Shown: positions 16,575 to 24,668 of the stretch, in pieces
How the letters are laid out: each line of letters begins with the position of its first letter
How positions within the stretch are numbered: position 1 is the stretch's first letter
NCBI GenBank assembly: GCA_910584205.1
Contig: CAJUAA010000019.1
Coordinates: 10,040 to 74,039, forward strand
Length of the DNA stretch: 64,000 bases
Origin: an uncultured Lachnospiraceae bacterium
Lineage (GTDB): Bacteria > Bacillota > Clostridia > Lachnospirales > Lachnospiraceae
Reading direction: 5' to 3'
Notes under the pieces: model-generated
The model's input: only the letters and a program-made list of their open reading frames with translations
The model's database searches: none
Told to the model about the DNA's origin: nothing
Program-made: the position numbers and the translations under genes

Positions 16575-16665
16575 AACTCATAAGAACAGTTAAACTATTG
16601 TGGGATATTTATTAGTAATACTTATTAAAAATCATAATAAACCACGGAGAAAAAGGAGATTGAAC

Positions 16666-17178
16666 ATGGCAAAAGTAGGAATTGTGATGGGCAGCGATTC
16701 GGATCTGCCGGTCATGAGCAAGGCGGCGGATGTGCTGGAAAAGCTGGGAGTGGATTTTGAGATGACGATCATCTCCGCCCACCGGGAACCGGATGTGTTT
16801 TTTGAGTATGCCAGAAGCGCGGAGGCAAAAGGCTTCCGGGTCATCATCGCGGGGGCGGGCAAAGCGGCGCATCTTCCGGGCATGTGTGCGGCGATCTTCC
16901 CGATGCCGGTCATTGGGGTCCCCATGAAGACTTCGGATCTGGGCGGCGTGGACTCGCTGTATTCCATTGTGCAGATGCCGGGCGGTATTCCGGTGGCGAC
17001 GGTGGCGATCAACGGCGGCGTCAATGCGGGGATTCTTGCGGCAAAGATCCTTGCCACGTCGGATGAGGAGCTTCTGAAGCGTCTGAAGGCGTATTCGGAG
17101 GAGATGAAGCAGGATGTGGAAGGCAGGGCGGAAAAGCTGGATGAGATCGGATATAAGGCTTATCTGGCGCAGATGTAG
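16666..17178 (+). CDS. purE: N5-carboxyaminoimidazole ribonucleotide mutase
   Basis: A 170-residue class I PurE that rearranges N5-CAIR to CAIR in IMP synthesis. GIVMGSDSDLPVM at the N-terminus binds the phosphate, ISAHREPD carries the catalytic histidine, and AGAGKAAHLPGM and INGGVNAGILA complete the site. ATG 16666 has AAAGGAG eight bases upstream. The in-frame ATG at 16600 has no site and would add an AT-rich, non-homologous tail. It is the first gene of purE-purM-purN-purD. No purK is adjacent, so the source of N5-CAIR is outside the window. Confidence 0.95.
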   Translation: MAKVGIVMGSDSDLPVMSKAADVLEKLGVDFEMTIISAHREPDVFFEYARSAEAKGFRVIIAGAGKAAHLPGMCAAIFPMPVIGVPMKTSDLGGVDSLYSIVQMPGGIPVATVAINGGVNAGILAAKILATSDEELLKRLKAYSEEMKQDVEGRAEKLDEIGYKAYLAQM

Positions 17179-17263
17179 GCAACACATGGAAACGGCATCG
17201 GCCCGGACGCAAACATAAGGGAGTTCCGGATGCGGATGCAGGACTCTGACAGGAGGATATCAT

Positions 17264-18289
17264 ATGGATTACAAGCATGCAGGTGTTGACATTGAAGCCG
17301 GTTACAGATCGGTGGAACTGATGAAGGAACATGTGAAGACGACCATGAGGCCGGAGGTACTGGGAGGACTGGGAGGCTTTTCAGGAGCATTTTCCATGAG
17401 CGCTTTTAAAAACATGGAGAAACCTACGCTGGTGTCCGGTACGGACGGTGTGGGAACGAAGCTGAAGCTGGCGTTTTTGCTGGACAGGCACGATACCGTC
17501 GGTATCGACTGCGTGGCGATGTGCGTCAATGATATCGCCTGTGCAGGCGGGGAGCCGCTGTTCTTCCTGGATTACATTGCCTGCGGGAAAAATTATCCGG
17601 AGAAGATCGCGGCCATCGTCAGCGGCGTGGCAGAGGGCTGCAGGCAGGCAGGCGCGGCGCTGATCGGCGGGGAGACCGCGGAGATGCCGGGTTTCTATCC
17701 GGAGGATGAATACGATCTGGCGGGTTTTGCCGTGGGAATCGTGGATGAAAAGGATCTGATTACCGGAGCGGATATCAAAGAAGGAGATACCCTGATCGGG
17801 ATCGCCTCCTCCGGCGTGCACAGCAACGGCTTCTCTCTGGTGCGCAAAGTGCTCCGGATGAGCGAAGAGGTGCTGAATACATACTATGACAGCCTGGGCA
17901 GCACGCTGGGCGAGGCACTGATCCGCCCCACGAAGATCTATGTAAAAGCGCTTAAGTCGGTAAAGGATGCGGGCGTTACCATCAAAGGCTGCAGCCATAT
18001 TACCGGAGGCGGGTTCTATGAGAACATTCCCCGGATGCTTCCGGACGGCGTGCGGGCCGTGGTGAAAAAGGACAGCTATCCGGTGCCCCCGATCTTCCGC
18101 ATGCTGCAGACGGAAGGAAACATCGGGGAGGATATGATGTACAATACTTATAATATGGGACTGGGCATGGTGCTGGCGGTAGATCCGGCGGATGCAGAGA
18201 AGGCCATGGAGGCCATCCGGGCAGCCGGAGAGGATCCCTATGTGGTGGGAACCGTGGAAAAGGGAGAAAAAGGAGTCGTATTATGTTAA
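17264..18289 (+). CDS. purM: Phosphoribosylformylglycinamidine cyclo-ligase
   Basis: A 341-residue AIR synthetase that closes the imidazole ring of FGAM using ATP. Typical features include an N-terminal YKHAGVDIEAGY, the substrate/ATP loop LVSGTDGVGTKLKLA, CVNDIACAGGEPLFFLDY, and GGETAEMPGFY in the middle. The C-terminal half contains GCSHITGGGFYENIPRML. GGAGG lies before ATG 17264. The gene overlaps purN by seven bases, consistent with coupled translation. Confidence 0.96.
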   Translation: MDYKHAGVDIEAGYRSVELMKEHVKTTMRPEVLGGLGGFSGAFSMSAFKNMEKPTLVSGTDGVGTKLKLAFLLDRHDTVGIDCVAMCVNDIACAGGEPLFFLDYIACGKNYPEKIAAIVSGVAEGCRQAGAALIGGETAEMPGFYPEDEYDLAGFAVGIVDEKDLITGADIKEGDTLIGIASSGVHSNGFSLVRKVLRMSEEVLNTYYDSLGSTLGEALIRPTKIYVKALKSVKDAGVTIKGCSHITGGGFYENIPRMLPDGVRAVVKKDSYPVPPIFRMLQTEGNIGEDMMYNTYNMGLGMVLAVDPADAEKAMEAIRAAGEDPYVVGTVEKGEKGVVLC

Positions 18290-18909
18290 AGCTGGCCGTT
18301 CTCGTATCCGGCGGAGGGACGAATCTGCAGGCCATCATGGACGCCATTGCCGACGGACGGATCACCAACGCCGGGATCGAAGCGGTGATCAGCAACAACC
18401 GGAACGCCTATGCCCTTCAGAGGGCCAGGAAGGCAGGAATCCCGGCATACTGCATCACGCCGAATGACTATGAGAGCCGGGAGGCGTTCCACGATGCCCT
18501 TCTGGCGGCGCTGGAGCGGTCAGGAGCGGATCTGGTGGTGCTGGCCGGCTGTCTGGTGGTTATCCCGGAAAAGATCGTGGAGCGGTATGAGAACCGGATC
18601 ATCAACATTCATCCGTCGCTGATTCCGTCTTTCTGCGGAAAGGATTATTACGGCCTGAAGGTCCATGAGGGCGTTCTTTCCCGGGGCGTGAAAGTGACCG
18701 GCGCCACGGTGCATTTTGTGGATAAGGGAACCGATACGGGCCCGATCATCCTTCAGAAGGCAGTGGAGGTCCGACCGGGAGATACGCCGAAGATCCTGCA
18801 GCAGCGGGTGATGGAAGAGGCGGAATGGGTGATTATGCCCCGGGCAATCGATTTGATCGCCAACGGAAAGATCCGGGTGGCGGATGGAACAGTCACAGAG
18901 ATACAGTAA
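18283..18909 (+). CDS. purN: Phosphoribosylglycinamide formyltransferase
   Basis: A 208-residue enzyme that transfers the formyl group of 10-formyl-tetrahydrofolate to GAR. LVSGGGTNLQAIMDA binds the GAR phosphate. The catalytic trio is visible as Asn and His in IINIHPSLIPSF and Asp in VDKGTDTGPII. It uses the one-carbon pool supplied in part by the serine hydroxymethyltransferase at 47071. It overlaps the end of purM and is followed 12 bases later by purD. Confidence 0.95.
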   Translation: MLKLAVLVSGGGTNLQAIMDAIADGRITNAGIEAVISNNRNAYALQRARKAGIPAYCITPNDYESREAFHDALLAALERSGADLVVLAGCLVVIPEKIVERYENRIINIHPSLIPSFCGKDYYGLKVHEGVLSRGVKVTGATVHFVDKGTDTGPIILQKAVEVRPGDTPKILQQRVMEEAEWVIMPRAIDLIANGKIRVADGTVTEIQ

Positions 18910-18921
18910 GTGGAGGACAGT

Positions 18922-20196
18922 ATGAAAATATTGATCGTAGGCGGCGGCGGCAGAGAGCATGCCATCGCATGGAAAGTGGCACAGAGCCCGAAGGTGGAGA
19001 AGATCTACTGCGCGCCCGGCAATGCCGGAATCGCCGAATACGCGGAATGCGTGGAGATCGGTGTCATGGAATTTGAGCGTCTGGCCGCATTTGCAAAGGA
19101 GAAGGAGATCGATCTGGCAGTCATCGGCATGGACGATCCTCTGGTAGGAGGAATCGTGGATGTGTTCGAGGCGGAAGGCATCCGGGTATTCGGGCCGAGA
19201 AAATGCGCGGCGGTTCTGGAAGGTTCCAAGGCGTTTTCCAAGGATCTGATGAAAAAATACGGGATTCCCACGGCGGCGTATGAGAATTTCGACGATCCCC
19301 AAAAAGCGCTGGCTTATCTGGAGACGGCTTCCATGCCCATCGTCCTGAAGGCGGACGGACTGGCGCTGGGAAAAGGCGTCCTCATCTGCAATACGCTGGA
19401 GGAAGCCCGGGAAGGCGTAAAGTCCATCATGATGGATAAGAAATTCGGCTCTGCCGGCAATCAGATGGTCATTGAAGAGTTCATGACCGGAAGGGAAGTG
19501 TCGGTACTGAGTTTTGTGGACGGGAAGACCATACAGACCATGACGTCCGCCCAGGACCACAAACGGGCGCTGGATGGAGACCAGGGCCTGAACACCGGCG
19601 GCATGGGGACCTTCTCTCCAAGTCCTTTCTATACAGAGGAAGTGGATGCGTTCTGTCAGGAGCACATCTATCAGAAGACGGTGGATGCCATGGCGGCGGA
19701 AGGAAGAGAGTTCAAGGGAATCATCTTTTTCGGCCTCATGCTGACGGAACAGGGACCGAAGGTCCTGGAGTACAATGCCCGCTTCGGCGACCCGGAGGCG
19801 CAGGTGGTGCTTCCCCGCATGAAAAATGACATTGTGGAAGTGTTCGAGGCCTGTGTGGACGGGACGCTGGACCGGATCAAACTGGAGTTCGAGGACAACG
19901 CGGCAGTCTGCGTGGTGCTGGCGTCCGAAGGATATCCGGTCAGCTATGAGAAGGGCTGTGAGATCCGCGGCCTGGAAAATTTCCGGGGGCGGGAAGGCTG
20001 CTATGTTTTTCATGCGGCCAGCAGGGAAAAGGACGGGAAGCTTGTGACAAACGGCGGACGGGTCCTGGGCGTGACGGCCACCGGCAGGGATTTGAAGACG
20101 GCCCGCGCCAACGCGTATGAAGCGGTGACCTGGGTGGATTTCGACAACAAATACTGCCGTTCCGATATTGGAAAAGCCATTGACGAAGTAAAATAA
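18922..20196 (+). CDS. purD: Phosphoribosylamine-glycine ligase
   Basis: A 424-residue ATP-grasp enzyme that joins phosphoribosylamine and glycine to form GAR. Its N-terminal domain starts KILIVGGGGREHAIAWK, the ATP-grasp core contains MPIVLKADGLALGKGV, and metal ligands lie in LEYNARFGDPEAQVVLPRM. ATG 18922 was chosen with GTGGAGG about five bases upstream. The longer reading adds four residues. It ends the purine cluster, and glycine can come from GlyA. Confidence 0.95.
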   Translation: MKILIVGGGGREHAIAWKVAQSPKVEKIYCAPGNAGIAEYAECVEIGVMEFERLAAFAKEKEIDLAVIGMDDPLVGGIVDVFEAEGIRVFGPRKCAAVLEGSKAFSKDLMKKYGIPTAAYENFDDPQKALAYLETASMPIVLKADGLALGKGVLICNTLEEAREGVKSIMMDKKFGSAGNQMVIEEFMTGREVSVLSFVDGKTIQTMTSAQDHKRALDGDQGLNTGGMGTFSPSPFYTEEVDAFCQEHIYQKTVDAMAAEGREFKGIIFFGLMLTEQGPKVLEYNARFGDPEAQVVLPRMKNDIVEVFEACVDGTLDRIKLEFEDNAAVCVVLASEGYPVSYEKGCEIRGLENFRGREGCYVFHAASREKDGKLVTNGGRVLGVTATGRDLKTARANAYEAVTWVDFDNKYCRSDIGKAIDEVK

Positions 20197-20230
20197 ATCT
20201 GATATTTTGATGAAAGTTTTGTGAAAAGCG

Positions 20231-20259
20231 TTGACTTTCTCCTGCGCAGGCCTTATTGT
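20231..20259 (+). promoter_or_regulatory. Probable promoter for the cohesin-like membrane protein
   Basis: TTGACT (20231-20236), a 17-base spacer, TATTGT (20254-20259), about 40 bases upstream of the start at 20300. Confidence 0.5.
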
Positions 20260-20299
20260 AATGGTTCAAGGCGAAAAACCTGGAAAGAGAGAGCTTTAT

Positions 20300-21649
20300 A
20301 TGAAAAATAGAAGATACATGCCGGGAATGACAGGAATGCTGTTCCTGATCCTTCTGCTTTGTTTTGGGATGACGGCCATGGCCGCGCCGTCCGTTACCGG
20401 GGATACGGACCTGTCCGTGACAAAGGACGGGAATGTCTCTGCGGAGTATACGGTCAAAAGCGACGAACCCATGGAGAGCGTGACACTTACGCTGTCCTAT
20501 GATAAAGACGCGGTGACCTATATTTCGGGCGGAGGCGGCAACAGTTTTTCCGGAAACGGGGGCAACGGAACCGTACAGCTTAGCAGTAAGCCGGGAGATA
20601 CGACGACGGATTTTGCGGTCAGGTTTAGAGGAAAGAAGGACACGGAGACAAGTATTGCCGTTACTGCCTGTACGATCGTGGTGGACGGACAGGAGATCGA
20701 CGTCCTGAGCGGAGAGTCCGCGGTTTCCGACGGAGAGTCCGGTGAAGAGGAAGAAGAGGATGAGGAGCACGAAGATGACGGGAAGCGCGCCAGTTTCGTG
20801 ATCGATGAACGTACCTTCTATCTGCACAGCCCGGAGGATATCGAGGATTTTGACCGGATTCACATGGACATCCAGGGGATCGACAGCCGGGTGCTGAAGC
20901 ATAAGGACCTGGATGTGTATGTCATCAGGCTGTACAGCGACAATGGAAGCTATCGGGATAATTTTGTCTATGATCCGGAGAAAGGGACCGTGATTCCGTT
21001 TGTGCAGATGGAGAGCGGAACCGATACGGTGATCTTCATTGAACCGGAGGAGAACGGTTATGTGCCGACCCGTTACACTCCCGTGAACATGGGATGGGGA
21101 CCCAAATATGTGATTCCCGCTTTTAAGCATGTGATCGTGGACGGTGTGGACGAGATCCAGGACGATACGAACAGGTATCTGGTCTATGGGATCAACCAGG
21201 ACGGAGAGAAGGCGTGGTACAGCTTCGACTATGATAAAAATTCCCTTCAGCCCTTTGACGATGTGGCCTATCAGGGAGAACAGAACTATATTGTCGAGCT
21301 GGAGCAGAAGGAGATGGGGCTCAGGGAGGACCTGAGCGACTGGCAGATGCGTTATGACAGGGATATGGCAAAAAGGCTCTATATCATCATGTTCCTGACG
21401 ATTCTGATCATTGTTCTTTTGAATGTGATTGTCGTCCTGTATCTTCGTATGAGACGGATGCGGATGCCGGAGACAGAAGACGAGGAAGAGGACGTGGTTC
21501 CGGAAAGATCCGCGCCGGGGTCTTATGTCACCGGCGATCTGGAAGAGGATGAGACCGATTTTGAAGACCCTTCCATGTTTGAAGAGGACGAGGAGGACGA
21601 TATCGACCTGGAGATCATCGATCTGGACAGTATGGAAGAAGAAGACTGA
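20300..21649 (+). CDS. Signal-anchored cohesin-like membrane protein with acidic tail
   Basis: A 449-residue protein. A signal peptide ends at about residue 30 (MTAMAAPSV). The next ~120 residues look like a cohesin-type beta sandwich: VTLTLSYDKDAVTYISGGG and SIAVTACTIVVDGQEI are the family's strand patterns. A Glu/Asp-rich linker follows, then an extracytoplasmic domain (about 175-345), one membrane helix (about 362-385, IIMFLTILIIVLLNVIVVLYL), a basic stop-transfer MRRMRM and a strongly acidic cytoplasmic tail. The first 23 residues of a longer reading frame have no site. I do not know its function. It may sense or hold an extracellular ligand. Confidence 0.75.
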   Translation: MKNRRYMPGMTGMLFLILLLCFGMTAMAAPSVTGDTDLSVTKDGNVSAEYTVKSDEPMESVTLTLSYDKDAVTYISGGGGNSFSGNGGNGTVQLSSKPGDTTTDFAVRFRGKKDTETSIAVTACTIVVDGQEIDVLSGESAVSDGESGEEEEEDEEHEDDGKRASFVIDERTFYLHSPEDIEDFDRIHMDIQGIDSRVLKHKDLDVYVIRLYSDNGSYRDNFVYDPEKGTVIPFVQMESGTDTVIFIEPEENGYVPTRYTPVNMGWGPKYVIPAFKHVIVDGVDEIQDDTNRYLVYGINQDGEKAWYSFDYDKNSLQPFDDVAYQGEQNYIVELEQKEMGLREDLSDWQMRYDRDMAKRLYIIMFLTILIIVLLNVIVVLYLRMRRMRMPETEDEEEDVVPERSAPGSYVTGDLEEDETDFEDPSMFEEDEEDDIDLEIIDLDSMEEED

Positions 21650-21658
21650 TTATTGGTG

Positions 21659-21692
21659 GGACTTCCGCAGAGATGCGGAGGTCCTGTCTTTT
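21659..21692 (+). terminator. Rho-independent terminator
   Basis: A 10-bp stem (21659-21668 with 21675-21684, one G-T pair), a six-base loop AGAGAT and a T-rich tract (21685-21692). It separates the cohesin-like gene from the GntR-clpC-radA operon. Confidence 0.7.
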
Positions 21693-21755
21693 CCTGCCTG
21701 TGCCGCGTCAGGCGCGGCTTCGCCGTGCGCATGGTGGGAAGAAAACGTCTGACTG

Positions 21756-21795
21756 TTGACCGGAAGAGCCAAAACTGTTATACTGTATGTATAAC
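21756..21795 (+). promoter_or_regulatory. Promoter with overlapping GntR-type operator
   Basis: TTGACC (21756-21761), a 17-base spacer and TATACT (21779-21784) form the promoter. A perfect dyad GTTATAC-TGTAT-GTATAAC spans 21777-21795 and covers the -10 box and probable start point. A bound repressor there would block transcription of the GntR-clpC-radA operon. The adjacent YtrA-type GntR protein is the natural candidate. Confidence 0.75.
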
Positions 21796-21859
21796 ATGCG
21801 CAAGTGGAAAAGAGGCGGACCAGGTCTGCATTATCGGATTACAAAGGACAGGTGACAGG

Positions 21860-22231
21860 ATGTATCTGGAGATTGATTTTAACAGTGACAAAGCATTTTA
21901 TGTGCAGCTGTGCGATCAGATCATAATCGGGATCGCCACATCCCGGCTGCGGGAAGGAGACGTGCTTCCCAGCGTCAGGCAGCTGGCGGGAGAGATCGGT
22001 ATCAATATGCATACGGTCAACAAGGCGTACAGTATCCTGAAGCAGGAAGGCTATATTCGTCTGGACCGCAGGTGCGGCGCGGTAGTAGCCGTGGATGCGG
22101 ATAAAAGAAAGGCGATGAATGAGATGAAAAAGGAACTGCTGGTCATACTGGCGAAGGGCAGCTGCAGGAATATTACCCGGGAAGAGGTTCACGGGCTGAT
22201 TGACGAGATTTATGCGGAATACGGGGAGTAG
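21860..22231 (+). CDS. GntR family regulator, YtrA subfamily
   Basis: A 123-residue repressor-size protein. The winged helix contains FYVQLCDQIIIGIATSRLREGDVLPSVRQLAGE and the recognition helix NMHTVNKAYSILKQEGYI. The C-terminal tail is short, as in YtrA-type members, which lack an effector-binding domain and often control adjacent genes. ATG 21860 is preceded by AGGTGA. Upstream reading frame as far as 21653 covers the promoter and is not coding. Ten bases separate it from clpC, and the promoter carries a 7-5-7 dyad. It may take the place that CtsR has in Bacillus clpC operons. Confidence 0.9.
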   Translation: MYLEIDFNSDKAFYVQLCDQIIIGIATSRLREGDVLPSVRQLAGEIGINMHTVNKAYSILKQEGYIRLDRRCGAVVAVDADKRKAMNEMKKELLVILAKGSCRNITREEVHGLIDEIYAEYGE

Positions 22232-22241
22232 GAGGAGATTT

Positions 22242-24668
22242 ATGAATTCATTTACAGAAAAGGCGGAGCAGGCGCTGAAGCAGGCGAAAAAAGTATCCGC
22301 CCGGCTGAAACATCCCTATATCGGGACGGAGCATATGCTGATCGGTCTTTTGAAGGTATCCAGTGGGACCGCGGGCCAGGTGCTGGAGAACGCAGGAGTG
22401 ACGGAGGATGCGCTGACGGATATGATTACGGAGCTGATCGCTCCGGAGAAGGATACGGCCGTATCGGGAACCCGTGACTTTACCCCCCGTGCCAGGAAGA
22501 TTCTGGAGGATGCGAAAACGGAGGCGGGCCGGTTCCGGGAGGAACTGACCGGAACCGAGCATATTCTGATCGCCATCCTGAAGGACGGGGAATGCGTGGC
22601 GTCCCGGCTGCTGAATACGATGAATATCCGGCTGCGGGAACTCTACACGGAACTGGTTGCCTCCATGGGGGCAAAGGCATCGGAATACAGGGAGGACGCG
22701 AATACCCGGGGGACCCGGACGCTGGATCAGTTCAGCCGGGATCTGACAGCGCTTGCCAGAGAAGGCAGGCTGGACCCGGTCATCGGCAGGGAGGAGGAGA
22801 TCCGGAGAGTCCTGCAGGTATTGAGCCGCAGGACCAAGAACAATCCCTGCCTTATAGGGGAACCGGGCGTGGGCAAGACGGCCATTGTCGAAGGCCTTGC
22901 CGCCCGGATCGCGGAAGGCAGGGTACCGGATACGATTCTTGGGAAGCGCCTGTGTATTCTGGATATGACGGCCATGGTCGCCGGTTCCAAGTACCGGGGA
23001 GAATTTGAAGAGCGGATTAAGAATCTGATCGACGAGGTAAGCCGGTCCGGGGAAGTCCTTCTGTTTATTGATGAACTTCATACGATCATCGGTGCCGGCG
23101 GCGCGGAAGGGGCCATGGACGCGTCCAATATTCTGAAGCCTGCCATGGCGAGAGGCGAGATCCAGATCATTGGAGCCACAACGTTGGAAGAATACCGGAA
23201 GCACATTGAGAAGGACGCGGCGCTGGAGCGGAGATTCCAGCCGGTCACGGTGGAGGAAGCCGGCGTGGATCAGACCATCGAGATTCTGAAAGGACTGCGC
23301 CCTTATTATGAGAACCATCATCAGGTGCAGATTACGGATGAGGCGCTGGAGGCGGCGGCCCGTCTGTCGGCGCGCTATATCAGCGACCGTTTTCTGCCGG
23401 ACAAAGCCATCGATCTTATGGACGAGGCGGCGGCGGGGCTTCGGATCAGCCGGAATGTGTCCGGCGGGTCCAGAACCGATCAGATCAGGGAACTTTTAAA
23501 CGAACGGGAAGAGCTGGAACAGGCGCTCATGAAGGCGGATCTGGAGGCGGCCAGGCAGTGCCGGCAGAGAATCCGGGAACTGGAGACGAAGTTTGGGACC
23601 GGGGAATCCAGAAAAGGGAGAAAAGCGCCTCATGTGGTGACGGAGGATCAGATCGCTGCGACGGTCTCCCGATGGACAAAGATTCCGGTTCAGCGCCTGG
23701 CTGAGGCGGAATCCCAGAAGCTCCGCAGGCTGGAGCAGACGCTTCATAAACGTGTGGTGGGACAGGAAGAGGCGGTGGCCGCCGTAGCCAGAGCGGTCAA
23801 ACGGGGCCGTGTGGGGCTGAAAGACCCCAGACGCCCGGTGGGCTCCTTTCTCTTTCTCGGACCTACCGGCGTGGGAAAGACAGAGCTGTCCAAGGCGCTT
23901 GCGGAAGTGCTGTTTGGCAGGGAGGAGGCGATGATCCGGGTCGACATGTCCGAATACATGGAGAAGCACAGCGTGGCAAAGATGATCGGTTCTCCGCCCG
24001 GATATGTGGGGCACGATGACGGCGGGCAGCTGAGCGAAAAGGTCCGCAGGAATCCTTACGCGGTCATCCTGTTTGACGAGATCGAGAAGGCACATCCGGA
24101 TGTGTTCAATATCCTGCTTCAGGTGCTGGACGACGGACACATTACCGATTCCCAGGGGAGGAAGGTGGATTTTAAAAATACCGTCATTATCATGACCTCC
24201 AATGCCGGGGCCGGTTCCATCATTTCGCCCAAACGTCTTGGCTTTGCCTCCACGGAGGATGCGAAGCAGGACTACGAGTTTATGAAAAACAGCGTGATGG
24301 GCGAGGTGAAGAAGATCTTCAAGCCGGAATTTCTGAACCGGATCGACGAGACCATCGTGTTTCACACGCTTCAGAAGGAGGAGATCGCACAGATCGCCGG
24401 CCTTCTTCTGCGGGAACTGGAGAAGCGGTGCGCCGCGCAGCTGTCCATACAGGTGTCGTTTAAGGACTCTGTGAGAAAATGGCTGGCGGAGACAGGATAT
24501 GACGTCAAATACGGAGCGCGCCCTCTGAAGCGGGCGATTCAGAATAAGATCGAGGATGTCCTGGCGGACGAACTGCTGGAGGGCAGGATCCGGGAAGGAA
24601 ACCATGTGGATGTAAAAGCGGTGAATGGAACGATCCGGATCACGGTCCGGCAGGAGGGACAGGAATGA
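22242..24668 (+). CDS. clpC: ClpC-type AAA+ ATPase
   Basis: An 808-residue Hsp100 unfoldase that feeds ClpP. The N-domain repeats (residues 1-140) include HPYIGTEHMLIGLLK and LTGTEHILIAILK. The first AAA module has GEPGVGKT and LLFIDELHTIIGAGGAEG. The middle part around residues 405-450 is short and includes a helical UVR-like segment. The second AAA module has GPTGVGKTELSKALAE, GSPPGYVGHDDGGQL and VILFDEIEKAHPDVFNILLQVLDDG. ATG 22242 has GGAGGAG upstream. No mcsA, mcsB or ctsR accompanies it. It overlaps radA by four bases. Confidence 0.95.
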   Translation: MNSFTEKAEQALKQAKKVSARLKHPYIGTEHMLIGLLKVSSGTAGQVLENAGVTEDALTDMITELIAPEKDTAVSGTRDFTPRARKILEDAKTEAGRFREELTGTEHILIAILKDGECVASRLLNTMNIRLRELYTELVASMGAKASEYREDANTRGTRTLDQFSRDLTALAREGRLDPVIGREEEIRRVLQVLSRRTKNNPCLIGEPGVGKTAIVEGLAARIAEGRVPDTILGKRLCILDMTAMVAGSKYRGEFEERIKNLIDEVSRSGEVLLFIDELHTIIGAGGAEGAMDASNILKPAMARGEIQIIGATTLEEYRKHIEKDAALERRFQPVTVEEAGVDQTIEILKGLRPYYENHHQVQITDEALEAAARLSARYISDRFLPDKAIDLMDEAAAGLRISRNVSGGSRTDQIRELLNEREELEQALMKADLEAARQCRQRIRELETKFGTGESRKGRKAPHVVTEDQIAATVSRWTKIPVQRLAEAESQKLRRLEQTLHKRVVGQEEAVAAVARAVKRGRVGLKDPRRPVGSFLFLGPTGVGKTELSKALAEVLFGREEAMIRVDMSEYMEKHSVAKMIGSPPGYVGHDDGGQLSEKVRRNPYAVILFDEIEKAHPDVFNILLQVLDDGHITDSQGRKVDFKNTVIIMTSNAGAGSIISPKRLGFASTEDAKQDYEFMKNSVMGEVKKIFKPEFLNRIDETIVFHTLQKEEIAQIAGLLLRELEKRCAAQLSIQVSFKDSVRKWLAETGYDVKYGARPLKRAIQNKIEDVLADELLEGRIREGNHVDVKAVNGTIRITVRQEGQE

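Noticed and set aside
16536..16665. Purine riboswitch or attenuator before purE
   Set aside because: The 130-base leader lacks the three-way-junction core and any hairpin followed by a T run.
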